Positions 23,506-31,404 are shown, counted from the first letter of the stretch. The stretch is 35,465 nt of DNA from Thermoguttaceae bacterium (GCA_017436025.1 JAFSDX010000211.1:1-35465), one strand, 5' to 3'. Notes: generated from the sequence alone by a model not told the origin. Numbers and translations are program-made.

Positions 23506-24555
23506 TTAAGGAACGACGACGCGCGTTCGGAAGCTAACGATCGGCGTTTCGTCGTTTGCAGTCGCGCTCGAAGCGGCGACTCGAACGACGGCTCGCGTTC
23601 GAAAGCTAACGGCGGACGAACCGGCGTTCGCTTCGTTCGAAGTCGAAGCGGGGAGCGTCGAGGCGGCGCGCGTTTGCGGGACGGCGACCGGTCGAGCGTC
23701 GGCGCGTTGAGCGATTTGACGCGTCGCCGCGCGTTGCGGGCCGCCGCGACGCGACGAACGCGCGGCGTTAACCGGCGTTGGCGTTTCGGCTTTTTTTTCC
23801 TCTTGGGCTTCCGACGATTCTTGCGCGGTTTCGGCGTTTTGCGTCGACGGTTCGTCTTGCGTATTTTGCTTATTTTGCGCGTCTTTACTTTCGTTCGACG
23901 TTTGTTCCGTTTTTTCGGCGTTCGGAGCGTCCGACAGCGCGGGCGACTCGGGAACGTCGGAGACGGCGGCGTCGGTTTTTTCGGGCGCTTCGTTCGTTTC
24001 GTTCGTTTTCGGCTCTTCCGGCGCTTTCGGCGCGACGTTCGAGTCGTTCGAGCTTTCCGACGCGGCGGAAGAAGCGGGGCGCGCGGGTTGCGGCGTCGAG
24101 GAGGTCGAGGGGAGAACGGGGGCTTGGAGAAGACCGGTCGCGTCGACGTTCAAAGCGGACGTCTCTTGCGCGGCGGCGCTCGTCGAAGCGGTAACGGGAA
24201 CCTCTTGCGGTTCTTGAACGAACGTTTTCGGGGGGGCCGTCGCGACGGCGGTTTGCGGAGCGTCGCCGGAACCGTCCGTTTGCAAAATATTCGCTTGAAT
24301 CGTCTTTTTCTCTTTTTCTTGTTCTTGTTCGTCGATTTTTTCTTCGGTCGACTCCGCGTCTTTTTCGTTTTCGTCGAGACTTTGAGCGCGTTCTAAGTTT
24401 TGGTCGATTTGTTCTTTTTCTTTCGAATCGCAACAAAACGGATTGGCGCCGCCGGAGCAGCCGACGAAGCCGCCGAACGCCGCGCATAAAAGCGAGAGCG
24501 TCGCGACGCGACGAAGAGGCGCGAAGAAACGAGAGCGACGGGAAGGTTTCGACAT
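23506..24555 (-). CDS. Low-complexity lipoprotein with C-terminal VSFRTR repeats
   Basis: 349 residues. A basic N-terminus and hydrophobic stretch end in the lipobox-like GFVGC (Cys33), so it should be lipid-anchored. Residues 40-85 are Glu/Lys-rich (EKEQIDQNLERAQSLDENEKD, probably coiled coil). The bulk is Ser/Thr/Ala/Pro/Glu-rich and disordered. The C-terminus repeats a short strand-like unit: AVSFRTRAVVRVA and IVSFRTRVVVP. I recognise no family. Ala, Glu and Asn codons follow local usage on this strand, and the lipobox supports the minus strand over the open frame opposite. A promoter is plausible at 24655-24683. It may be a cell-envelope spacer or attachment protein; this is a guess. Confidence 0.7.
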   Translation of the reverse strand: MSKPSRRSRFFAPLRRVATLSLLCAAFGGFVGCSGGANPFCCDSKEKEQIDQNLERAQSLDENEKDAESTEEKIDEQEQEKEKKTIQANILQTDGSGDAPQTAVATAPPKTFVQEPQEVPVTASTSAAAQETSALNVDATGLLQAPVLPSTSSTPQPARPASSAASESSNDSNVAPKAPEEPKTNETNEAPEKTDAAVSDVPESPALSDAPNAEKTEQTSNESKDAQNKQNTQDEPSTQNAETAQESSEAQEEKKAETPTPVNAARSSRRGGPQRAATRQIAQRADARPVAVPQTRAASTLPASTSNEANAGSSAVSFRTRAVVRVAASSATANDETPIVSFRTRVVVP

Positions 24556-24654
24556 AAAAACTCCGATAAATGAATCGATAAAAACGAAAGAGTTGATTTT
24601 AACGTTCGGTTTGGCCGCGACGCCGTTTAGGGGGGCGAAACGAACGTCTATTTC

Positions 24655-24683
24655 AATTATGTAAAAGCGAGGAGCTTTTGCAA
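24655..24683 (-). promoter_or_regulatory. Possible promoter of the low-complexity lipoprotein gene
   Basis: On the minus strand: TTGCAA (24683-24678), a 17-base spacer, and ATAATT (24660-24655), about 100 bases upstream of the ATG. Confidence 0.4.
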
Positions 24684-25710
24684 GGTTTTCTTAACTCTTT
24701 TGGCGCGTTTTCTTTAATATTTTATTAAAATTGGGAAGGTTGCGAGAGAAGTAGCGGTTGAAGCGGTTGTTAGGATCGGGCGGGACTGAAAAAATAGGCG
24801 GAACGCGCCGTCGGTTGCGTCGGAGTCTAATTTCGACGGAAAATTCGCGTTTTTTGGAATAAAACGAAAATCGAGCGTTTGACGCTTGTTTTATCGTCGG
24901 GTTGCGCAAGACCGTTTTGACCGGCGAAGACGGAATAATCGGCGCTTGCGTTACGTCGCTCCCAAATGGGCGGCGAACCGCGATATTTAAGCGCGAAACG
25001 GGCATTTTTATAATCTCTACTTGAAGGACGGGTCGATTTACTCTCCTAAGAAAGGCGCGATTTTCCGCCGTCGACGCGGTTGACGTCGAACGACGGACGA
25101 GATCGCGGCGCTTCGTTCGGCAATTTAAGGAGGAAAACGTCGGGCGGAGGTCGCGTCGGGAATCTCCGGGAACGGAGCGGCTTCGACTCGCCTTTCTAAC
25201 GCTTAAAACGGAGCGACGCGGCAAGCGTCGCCGAAATTGGCGTTGCAAACGTTGAAATCGCTAAAACCGGCGTTCGTCGTCGGGCGATTTCGGGAAAAAA
25301 CGCGTTGAAACTCGATTTTGTTTCAAGCGTCCGGAAGCGTTTGCGTATTAAAGTCGGAAGCCGAAGACGCCGCGAGGCGCGAGCGTTGCGTTTCAACGCT
25401 TCGAAGCGCCGCGTCGACGACGAGGACGAGCCGCCTTTCCGCCCCAAAATAACGGCGCGTCGCAATTTTTGCGACAAAGATAAGGACGGCGAACTTAAGA
25501 GTCGGCGCCGAATTTACTCGGACGAACGCCCGACGCGCAACTTAACGGTTTCGGTTTTCAATGATCGACGTTGAAAATGAACGACGAAACAGAAAAACGT
25601 TAAGGTTTCAGGAAAGATCGCGCGACGGTCGCTCGGCGACGAGTCGACAAGCTGCGAAAGCGAATTGAGGCAAAGGAATCGCTTTCGAGGAACGGATACC
25701 GCATCGTTAG
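24684..25710. other. One-kilobase stretch without a credible gene, upstream of csrA
   Basis: More AT-rich than its surroundings in the left part (TTTAATATTTTATTAAA at about 24713-24729). Open frames of up to 185 codons exist on the minus strand and 89 on the plus strand, but their products are Arg/Ser/Asn-rich, poor in Ala, Asp and Glu, and match nothing, unlike every real gene here. It may hold an RNA gene or a decayed gene; neither could be shown by eye. A short inverted repeat TTGAAAC/GTTTCAA lies at about 25305-25328. Confidence 0.5.
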
Positions 25711-25716
25711 AAGGAG
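25655..25716 (+). promoter_or_regulatory. csrA leader with GGA motifs and hairpin (probable autoregulation site)
   Basis: CGAAAGCG (25655-25662) pairs perfectly with CGCTTTCG (25680-25687), placing AAAGGA (25672-25677) in the loop. Further GGA motifs follow (AGGAACGGA at 25688-25696) and the Shine-Dalgarno AAGGAG (25711-25716) contains another. CsrA binds A-N-GGA in hairpin loops and at Shine-Dalgarno sites, so self-control of translation is likely. Confidence 0.5.
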
Positions 25717-25725
25717 TTGGCATAA

Positions 25726-26013
25726 ATGCTTGTGTTGTCAAGATATAAAGATCAAAGCATCTACATTGGGGACGATATCGTCGTTACGATCGTCGACGTT
25801 CGAGGCGATCGCATTCGGCTCGGGATCGAGGCGCCGTCGACCGTTCCCGTCCATCGTCAAGAAATTTACGAAGCGATTCGACGCGAAAACGCCGCTTCGG
25901 AAAACGACGCCGACGCCGTTTGCGCGCTCGCCGTCGACGGAACCGCGACCGCGACTCGCCGAGTCGTTCGCGAGAAAACCGCCGCCGATTTTGAAGTTAG
26001 CTTGCAACGCTAA
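25726..26013 (+). CDS. csrA: Carbon storage regulator CsrA
   Basis: 95 residues. The first 65 are textbook CsrA: MLVLSRYKDQSIYIGDDIVVTIVDVRGDRIRLGIEAPSTVPVHRQEIYEAI, including the RNA-contacting Arg at position 6 and R-L-G-I-E-A-P with V-x-R-x-E. It dimerises and binds GGA motifs in mRNA leaders to control translation and stability. The C-terminal tail (about 30 residues, acidic then basic) is longer than in E. coli (61 residues in total). AGGAG lies nine bases before the ATG. Its own leader carries GGA motifs in a hairpin. A clean terminator follows, so it is transcribed alone. No FliW or flagellar gene is in the window. Confidence 0.96.
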   Translation: MLVLSRYKDQSIYIGDDIVVTIVDVRGDRIRLGIEAPSTVPVHRQEIYEAIRRENAASENDADAVCALAVDGTATATRRVVREKTAADFEVSLQR

Positions 26014-26046
26014 CGTCGGCAAAGCGAGCTTGAACGAAAAAAAGGG

Positions 26047-26076
26047 GAAAAGCGGAGCGGAGACGTTCCGCTTTTC
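26047..26076 (+). terminator. Rho-independent terminator of csrA
   Basis: A perfect 10-bp stem (26047-26056 with 26067-26076) with a 10-base loop, followed by GCGTTTCTTGG. The right arm itself ends in TTTTC. Confidence 0.75.
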
Positions 26077-26144
26077 GCGTTTCTTGGCGAAGCGTCGTCG
26101 GCGAACGGAAAGGGCGAAAAAAGAAAACGCCTTTGGAACCCCCG

Positions 26145-26172
26145 TTGGAATTTGCGCGTCGCGACGTATAAT
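26145..26172 (+). promoter_or_regulatory. Sigma-70-like promoter of the uracil-DNA glycosylase gene
   Basis: TTGGAA at 26145-26150, a 16-base spacer, and a consensus TATAAT at 26167-26172. The leader would be about 120 bases. Confidence 0.65.
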
Positions 26173-26299
26173 AAAGGGGCGCGAGCGGACGAAGGCGCCG
26201 TTTCTTCGACTTGCGCCGCGCTTATTAATAACGTCTATTAATAATATTGGCAAAATTTTGACAAAATCGAGTCGAAACGGCCGCGACGGAGCGAAGGCG

Positions 26300-27217
26300 A
26301 TGGAACCGGAAAAGTTGTCGAAAACGTCGACGACGCGCTATCTTTACGAGTACCTCGAAGATTTGAGTCGAGCGGGCGTCCAAGATTTTTACGTCGGCGG
26401 CGCTCGCGGCGGACGATCGGGACAAAACGGAATGAAAAAACAGAATAGACAAGACGCGAAAAAAACGCAAATTGCGGAAAATGTCGCGACGGCGCAAGCG
26501 GGGCGAAACGCGACGTCGACTTCGCGTCCCGAATCGTTGAAAACGTCGAGCGAAGAGGGCGCCGCGTTCGCCGCGCCGACAAAGAGCGCGCCGTTTCGCG
26601 TTTTCGAACCGACCGGCGATTCGAACGCTCCGGAGTTTGACGACCGAACGGAGCGACTTCGCGTTATCTGCGCCGACGTCGCTCGGTGCGCGCGTTGCGC
26701 CGAGTTGGCGGCGAGTCGAACGCAAACGGTTTTCGGGAGCGGAAACCCGACGTCGGAACTCGTTTTCGTCGGCGAGGGCCCGGGCGCGGACGAAGACGCG
26801 CAAGGGCTCCCGTTCGTCGGACGCAGCGGCAAACTTTTGACCGATATGATCGAAAAGGGGATGGGAATCCCGCGCGACTCGGTCTTCATCTGCAACGTCG
26901 TCCGCTGCCGACCGCCGCAAAACCGCAATCCGCGTCCGGACGAAGCGGCGGCCTGCCGACCGTTCCTCGACGCGACGCTCGACGTCGTTCGCCCGAAATT
27001 TATCTGCTGTCTCGGCTCGATCGCGGCGAAAAATCTGCTCGGCGTCGACGTTCCGATCGGGCGCCTGCGCGGAAAAGTTCACGACTACCGCGGAATGAAG
27101 GTCGTTTGCACTTATCACCCGGCGTATTTGTTGCGCAATCCGCCCGCTAAAAAGGACGCTTGGGCCGACTTGCAGCTCCTGATGCGCGAAATGGGGTTGC
27201 CGACGCCGACCAAATGA
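26300..27217 (+). CDS. Uracil-DNA glycosylase, Fe-S type (family 4/5-like)
   Basis: 305 residues from the ATG at 26300, which has GGAGCGAAGG just upstream; the frame is open much further back but that part runs through csrA. It removes uracil from DNA in base-excision repair. Residues 1-115 are a poorly conserved, Gly/Lys/Thr-rich extension. The catalytic part has [22 protein letters not shown] (motif A), [14 protein letters not shown], and [11 protein letters not shown] (motif B with the conserved His). A [4Fe-4S] cluster is likely from C-A-R-C (Cys130, Cys133), Cys219 in EAAACRPFL, and Cys236 or Cys237. It has its own promoter. The long N-terminal extension is common in these bacterial homologues, and resembles a linker for partner binding. 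Confidence 0.92.
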   Translation: MEPEKLSKTSTTRYLYEYLEDLSRAGVQDFYVGGARGGRSGQNGMKKQNRQDAKKTQIAENVATAQAGRNATSTSRPESLKTSSEEGAAFAAPTKSAPFRVFEPTGDSNAPEFDDRTERLRVICADVARCARCAELAASRTQTVFGSGNPTSELVFVGEGPGADEDAQGLPFVGRSGKLLTDMIEKGMGIPRDSVFICNVVRCRPPQNRNPRPDEAAACRPFLDATLDVVRPKFICCLGSIAAKNLLGVDVPIGRLRGKVHDYRGMKVVCTYHPAYLLRNPPAKKDAWADLQLLMREMGLPTPTK

Positions 27218-27546
27218 CCGCCGTCGAGCGACCTTGAACGTCGTCGACGTTAAAATGGAGAAAACGGCGAAAATCGGCGGAGCGCGACCGCTTGAAAAAG
27301 CGAACGTCGGAAGCGTTTGAGAGAAAAAAATAAAAAAAGAAGGGAAAAGAGGGCGCGTTCCCCCCTTTTCAAGGCGAACGTCGGCGCTATAATGAAGGGC
27401 AAAGTATTTTTTTAAGGAACGAACCCGCCCCCTGTCGCCGTTTTGGCGATTCGAGGCGTCCGGCGGCGCCGCCTTCGACGCTCGCCCGCGTTTCCAGTCT
27501 TCTTGGTTTCAGGAAGAGCGATTCGAGCATATTTAAGGAGATTAAC
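27218..27546. other. Intergenic region with promoter, upstream of a small basic protein gene
   Basis: About 330 bases. It contains an A-rich run (27322-27350), a promoter (27366-27393), and a leader of about 150 bases. No other open frame or RNA was recognised. Confidence 0.5.
27366..27393 (+). promoter_or_regulatory. Promoter of the 32-residue protein gene
   Basis: A consensus TATAAT at 27388-27393 with TTTTCA (27366-27371) 16 bases upstream. The -35 is weak. Confidence 0.5.
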
Positions 27547-27645
27547 ATGGCTAAACCGGGTAGAGGTCTTAAAAAGGCGAATCACGGCAAACGTCCGGCC
27601 AACGCGAAAGCGCGTCGCGCCAAGCGCCGATTGGTCAAGACCTGA
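27547..27645 (+). CDS. 32-residue very basic protein, function unknown
   Basis: MAKPGRGLKKANHGKRPAN, then AKARRAKRRLVKT: 14 of 32 residues are Lys or Arg, with no acidic residue. Expression signals are excellent: AAGGAG ends six bases before the ATG, a consensus TATAAT lies upstream, and a strong terminator follows 50 bases after the stop. Size and charge are those of small ribosomal proteins (Thx, bL36) or of nucleic-acid-binding peptides, but the sequence is not one I can assign to a named ribosomal family. It stands alone as a separate transcription unit. Likely roles are ribosome or nucleoid binding; this is inference from composition alone. Confidence 0.8.
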   Translation: MAKPGRGLKKANHGKRPANAKARRAKRRLVKT

Positions 27646-27693
27646 TAGCGGTTTCGATTTCGGTCGAAAACGCGTTCGGGCAACGTTCGCAAC

Positions 27694-27733
27694 AAAGCGC
27701 GAATGGCGTTTTTTAACGCTCTTCGCGCTTTTG
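27694..27733 (+). terminator. Terminator of the small basic protein gene
   Basis: AAAGCGCGAA (27694-27703) pairs with TTCGCGCTTT (27722-27731), enclosing a second stem GCGTT/AACGC with a TTTT loop. It ends in TTTT (27729-27732). Confidence 0.75.
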
Positions 27734-27845
27734 TCGTTATAGCGGACGGCGGAACGCGGCGAGTCGGGAAAATAGAGGAAATAGAGAAACGACGGAAAGC
27801 GGAACGACCGTTTTGCCCGTCGTTGTAAAAAGCAGGAGGCGTTCG

Positions 27846-28364
27846 ATGGCTAAGAAACCGCTTATCGTCGACGAATCGTTGTACGACGTAAACGCGCCGA
27901 TCGCGTCGCTCGACGAAATTCGCAAGTACAATCGCCAGCGTTTCGAAATGGAGCAACTGACGGCGATTCTTTACGACAATTTCGACGAAAAGAAATGCGT
28001 CGGTTATAAGGACATGACCCCGGACGAATTTTGGGTTCGCGGGCATATGCCGGATTTCCCGTTGACGCCCGGCGTCGTGATGTGCGAGTGCGCCGCGCAG
28101 ATGGCGAGCTACTTCGTAACGAAGCACAATATGTTCAACGGCGCCGTGATGGGCTTTGCCGGCCTCGAAGAGGTGAAGTTCCGCGGGATGGTGCGTCCCG
28201 GCGACCGACTTATTATTCAGTCGGAAATGGTTAAGTGGCGCAAAATTTTGATTACTGCGCGCTTTATGTGCCTCGTCGGCGACGATATTGTTTGCGAAGG
28301 CGTGTTGAAGGGCGTTCCGCTCCCGATCGAGTCGGCGAGCGCCGTCGAAACGGTTGAGAAGTAG
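27846..28364 (+). CDS. FabZ/FabA-like hydroxyacyl-ACP dehydratase (divergent second copy)
   Basis: 172 residues from the ATG with AGGAGG about six bases upstream. The hot-dog dehydratase active site is visible: RGHMPDFPLTPGVVMCECAAQMASY, with His67 and Glu81 spaced by 14 as in FabZ. Differences from the FabZ at 12640-13098 are the longer N-terminus (about 20 residues more), HMPDFPLTPG in place of HFPNHPVVPG, and no tail. It should act on acyl-ACP or acyl-CoA 3-hydroxy intermediates, probably with another chain length or pathway (for example unusual fatty acids). trmB follows 90 bases downstream on the same strand, perhaps in one transcript. Confidence 0.85.
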   Translation: MAKKPLIVDESLYDVNAPIASLDEIRKYNRQRFEMEQLTAILYDNFDEKKCVGYKDMTPDEFWVRGHMPDFPLTPGVVMCECAAQMASYFVTKHNMFNGAVMGFAGLEEVKFRGMVRPGDRLIIQSEMVKWRKILITARFMCLVGDDIVCEGVLKGVPLPIESASAVETVEK

Positions 28365-28454
28365 GGCGATTTGCGGGGAGTTTGACGGCGGTAAGACGTC
28401 GTCAAACGAAGCGTCGAGCGTTAAAAAGAGTATAAAATAGGGAGTTTGCGTCGG

Positions 28455-29195
28455 ATGGGCCGTCGTTCCTTGCCGAAAATTAAGGGAAGTCTCGAACTTT
28501 CGCGTTATTTTATTCCGCTTCTCGACGAGTACGCCGAGCAGGGGCCTTACGAAGCCGAAACGGCGGAGCTGTTCGGAGCGGAGGGCGTCCGCGCGCAAGG
28601 TTACGACGCTTTCGCCGGAATGAGTTTCGAAGCGCTTTCGGAGCGTCTTTTCGGTCGCGTCGCGCCGACGGAGTTGGAAATCGGTTCCGGCAAGGGCCTT
28701 TTCATCGCGGCGGCGACGAAGCGTTCGCCGGAGCGCAACTTCATCGGCGTCGAGTTGGCGTACCGGTACGCGTTGACGTCGGCGTCCCGCTTAGCGAAGC
28801 AAAATACCCCGAACGGCGTTATGTTCTCGGCGGACGCGGCGCGGGTCTTGCGCGATATTATCCCGTTGAACTCGCTCGTCGGGGCGCATATTTACTTCCC
28901 GGACCCTTGGTGGAAAAAGGCGCACCGCAAACGCCGCATCGTTCGCCCGGACGTTATCCGAATGATCGAAGAACGCTTGGTCGTCGGCGGGAAACTGCAC
29001 TTTTGGACCGACGTCGAAGAGTATTTTAAGAGCGGCGTCGAAACGATTAAGCTCTCGTCGAGCTTGGCCGGGCCGTTCGACGTTCCGGAGCGTAAAGCCG
29101 AGAACGATCTCGACTATTTGACGCACTTCGAACGCCGCACGCGCCTCAACGAAGCGCCGGTTTATCGGTCGTATTTCGTCAAAAGACTTGCTTAA
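28455..29195 (+). CDS. trmB: tRNA (guanine-N7-)-methyltransferase
   Basis: 246 residues from ATG 28455. The frame opens at TTG 28446, but GGGAG at 28440-28444 leaves only one base before that TTG and ten before the ATG, so the ATG is chosen. TrmB methylates G46 in the variable loop of tRNA. Visible: the SAM-binding LEIGSGKGLFIAAA, the FIGVEL strand, YFPDPWWKKAHRKRRIV (the family signature P-D-P-W-x-K-x-x-H-x-K-R-R), and FWTDVEEYF. The 60 N-terminal residues are longer than in E. coli TrmB but of unclear function. A strong terminator follows. Confidence 0.95.
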   Translation: MGRRSLPKIKGSLELSRYFIPLLDEYAEQGPYEAETAELFGAEGVRAQGYDAFAGMSFEALSERLFGRVAPTELEIGSGKGLFIAAATKRSPERNFIGVELAYRYALTSASRLAKQNTPNGVMFSADAARVLRDIIPLNSLVGAHIYFPDPWWKKAHRKRRIVRPDVIRMIEERLVVGGKLHFWTDVEEYFKSGVETIKLSSSLAGPFDVPERKAENDLDYLTHFERRTRLNEAPVYRSYFVKRLA

Positions 29196-29222
29196 TCGTT
29201 AAAATCGGAAGCGAACGAACGC

Positions 29223-29271
29223 AAAACGCGGCTCCGAACGTCGAAACGGACGGTCGGGGCCGCGTTTTTTT
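29223..29271 (+). terminator. Rho-independent terminator of trmB
   Basis: AAAACGCGGC (29223-29232) pairs with GCCGCGTTTT (29259-29268), followed by more T's. It lies 28 bases after the stop codon. Confidence 0.88.
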
Positions 29272-29409
29272 CTTGGCGGACGGCGTTCTCTATTTTCTTT
29301 GTTTCTCCTATTTTAACGCAAAAATGTTAAGCGACGTAATGTAAATCGAATGTGCGCTCCCGAAATTGGGAAATTTTTTGAAAATCTTGGCGTTGGGGAC
29401 TGCGGTTTC

Positions 29410-29438
29410 TTGACGCGGGCGCTTTTTCTTTTTATAAT
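29410..29438 (+). promoter_or_regulatory. Strong sigma-70-like promoter of the DUF1559 gene
   Basis: TTGACG at 29410-29415, a 17-base spacer, and a consensus TATAAT at 29433-29438. The leader would be about 83 bases. It is the best promoter in the window. The rest of the 330-base gap (29272-29409) is AT-rich without a gene. Confidence 0.8.
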
Positions 29439-29527
29439 CGCAGGTAACGAAATGTCGGCGCGTCGTTGAGGCAGACCGTTGGAACGGCGCGTCGAAGCGA
29501 TAATTTTTTACTTTACGAGGTGTAATT

Positions 29528-30646
29528 ATGAGAACGAATGTTAAAATGTACCGGGGGGGGGGATTATACGGCTTCACTCTCGTTGAACTGCTGGTCGTCA
29601 TCGCGATCATCGGTATTCTCATCGGGCTTCTTCTCCCGGCGGTTCAAGCGGCTCGCGAAGCGGCGCGCCGCATGCAATGCACGAACCACTTGAAACAAGT
29701 CGGTTTGGCGCTCCAAAACTATCACGACGCTTACAACGCGCTTCCCACGATGTCGCAATTCTCGGCGTTCGGTTGGGACAACTACGCGCCGCTTAGCGTT
29801 ACGATTCCGCTCCTTCCGTTTATGGAAGAAACGGCGCGTTACGACCGAATTATGGACCTCGACAAGAAAACGCACAAAGGCGAAATCGACCTTTGGGGCG
29901 GCGGCTTCTTCGGCTCCGACGTTTACCAAAACCCGATCACGACGATCATCTGCCCGTCCGAACCGAACGGGATGCAACCGTCCGTTCACGCTAGCAACGC
30001 TCGCGTCAACGTGATGTACTCCCTCGGCGACGGCACGAGCAAACTCGACGCGCCGTACAACCACCCGAACTACATCAACGTTTCGACGAAAAAATGCCAC
30101 ACGCGCGGGCTCTTCCACCAAGAACACTGGAAGACTTACGCCGCTTGCACCGACGGCACGTCGAACACCGTCGCGGTCAGCGAATCGGCCAGCGCGCCGG
30201 AAGGCTATTGGTCGAGCGCGGTTAAGGGCGGTTCCGCCACCGTTTCCTCTTTCTACACCGGCGACCTCGAATGCCACCCGGACGTCTGCATGAACAACGC
30301 CCGCAAAGCCGACGACCCGACGCAATTGGTCTCGACGTGCGACACTTGGCGCGGCAACTTCTTCCAAGACGGGCGCGGCTGGAACGGTTTCCACACCGTT
30401 CTTCCGCCGAACGCGCCGAGCTGTCTCGCTTCGTCCGCCGGTCCATGGGGCGCGATTTATCCGCCGAACAGCTATCACTCCGGCGGCGTCAACTGCGCGA
30501 TGGCCGACGGTTCCGTCCGCTTCGTCAGCGAAACGATCGACTGCGGCAACTTGAGCGCGACCTCGACGCAATGCACCGGCAAGAGCCCCTACGGCGTTTG
30601 GGGCGCGATGGGCACCCCGGCGGGCGGCGAAACCGAAACGATGTGA
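29528..30646 (+). CDS. DUF1559 prepilin-like protein with a ten-G tract at its N-terminus
   Basis: 372 residues. The N-terminus is a prepilin signal: [37 protein letters not shown], cleavage after Gly15, methylated Phe16, Glu20 as the conserved fifth residue. The rest is the planctomycete-type DUF1559 domain, which ends in the H-x-G-G-x(n)-M-A-D-G-S-V-R-F motif ([17 protein letters not shown]). Such proteins are numerous in Planctomycetota and are thought to be exported pilin-like or surface proteins. The ATG has GAGG seven bases upstream, so the start is secure. Residues 9-12 (R-G-G-G) are encoded by a run of ten G, a slippage-prone tract before the prepilin motif. A lipoprotein gene lies downstream, and a decayed copy of the last 60 bases of this gene lies between them. 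Confidence 0.95.
   Translation: MRTNVKMYRGGGLYGFTLVELLVVIAIIGILIGLLLPAVQAAREAARRMQCTNHLKQVGLALQNYHDAYNALPTMSQFSAFGWDNYAPLSVTIPLLPFMEETARYDRIMDLDKKTHKGEIDLWGGGFFGSDVYQNPITTIICPSEPNGMQPSVHASNARVNVMYSLGDGTSKLDAPYNHPNYINVSTKKCHTRGLFHQEHWKTYAACTDGTSNTVAVSESASAPEGYWSSAVKGGSATVSSFYTGDLECHPDVCMNNARKADDPTQLVSTCDTWRGNFFQDGRGWNGFHTVLPPNAPSCLASSAGPWGAIYPPNSYHSGGVNCAMADGSVRFVSETIDCGNLSATSTQCTGKSPYGVWGAMGTPAGGETETM
29553..29562 (+). repeat. Run of ten G inside the DUF1559 coding sequence
   Basis: An uninterrupted G tract in codons 9-12 of the DUF1559 gene, between the start codon and the prepilin peptidase site. A change of one G would shift the frame and abolish the protein; tracts of this length are typical of phase-variable genes. 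Confidence 0.9.
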
Positions 30647-30690
30647 TTTTAGCGATTTGCTAAGGTTTAACGGCGTTTCGGCGAACGGCG

Positions 30691-30759
30691 CGGCGTTTGG
30701 GGCGCGACGGGCGCCCCGTCCGGCGGCGCGACCGAAACGACGTCGTTTTAGCGTTTAGC
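30691..30759 (+). pseudogene. Decayed duplicate of the 3' end of the DUF1559 gene
   Basis: This stretch closely resembles 30592-30660, the end of the DUF1559 gene and what follows it, at an offset of 99 bases; roughly 85% of positions match by eye. Translated in the same register it reads GVWGATGAPSGGATETTSF and then TAG, against [17 protein letters not shown] and TGA in the gene. The similarity stops upstream of 30690, so only the tail of a second copy is left. Confidence 0.7.
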
Positions 30760-30860
30760 GAAAATTGGACGCGGAGCGTCGGCGGTTTCGACGGCGTTCC
30801 GTGGCGAATTCTAAGTCGAACAACGGCGGCGTTTGCGCGTCGTCGAGAAAGGCGGAAATA

Positions 30861-31388
30861 ATGAAACGAATTCTTCTTGGGAGCGCGTTCGCGTTGGCGG
30901 CGCTCGCGTCGGCGGTCGGTTGCGGCCCGAAACTTCCGGACGGTATGCCGAAGTTGAATCCGACGACGATCACGGTGATTCAAGACGGCAAACCGCTTGA
31001 GGGCGCGATGGTTTCGCTGAAACCGGTCGACGAATCGATCAAGTGGACGAGCGGCGGTACGACCGACGCCAAAGGCGTCGCGACGATCGTTACGCACGGG
31101 CAATACAAGGGCGCCCCGACCGGCAAGTTCAAGGTCGCGGTCGCGAAGACGGTCGGCGAGGGAACGCCTCCTCCGCCGAGCCCGATCGACGCCGAATCGG
31201 CGCGGATTTACCAAGAATACGTCGACAGCGGCGCGACTTACGAAGAGTTCTTCGTCGTCGCCGAAGAGTATCGCTTGGTCGGCACGACGCCGCTTGAAGT
31301 CGAAGTCGTCGAAGGGACGAACGACTTGAAAGTCGACGTCGGCGAAGCGGTTCGCGACAAGGCGGACAACGGCGGCGGCGTTCTTTAG
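30861..31388 (+). CDS. Small lipoprotein with carboxypeptidase-regulatory-like (beta-sandwich) domain
   Basis: 175 residues from the ATG at 30861. A signal peptide ends in ASAVGC, so Cys21 should be lipidated. The mature part (TTITVIQDGKPLEGAMVSLKPVDESIKW, TTDAKGVATIVTHGQYKGAPTGKFKVAVAK) has the pattern of the transthyretin-like/carboxypeptidase regulatory fold that follows DUF1559 genes in many planctomycetes. Its function is unknown. GGCGGAAATA precedes the start, a weak ribosome-binding site. It lies 215 bases behind the DUF1559 gene and probably shares its transcript, since no terminator lies between them. A converging terminator follows. Confidence 0.88.
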   Translation: MKRILLGSAFALAALASAVGCGPKLPDGMPKLNPTTITVIQDGKPLEGAMVSLKPVDESIKWTSGGTTDAKGVATIVTHGQYKGAPTGKFKVAVAKTVGEGTPPPPSPIDAESARIYQEYVDSGATYEEFFVVAEEYRLVGTTPLEVEVVEGTNDLKVDVGEAVRDKADNGGGVL

Positions 31389-31404
31389 TCGCCCGGTTTT
31401 CCTA

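Noticed and set aside
23488..24396. 302-codon open frame on the plus strand opposite the low-complexity lipoprotein
   Set aside because: Its product is an Arg/Phe/Gly-rich low-complexity sequence without a signal peptide or motif. The minus strand has a lipobox and a plausible promoter.
24691..25248. 185-codon open frame on the minus strand
   Set aside because: No gene lies opposite, so it is not a simple shadow, but it is rich in Arg, Ser and Asn, poor in Ala, Asp and Glu, and has no visible ribosome-binding site or family.
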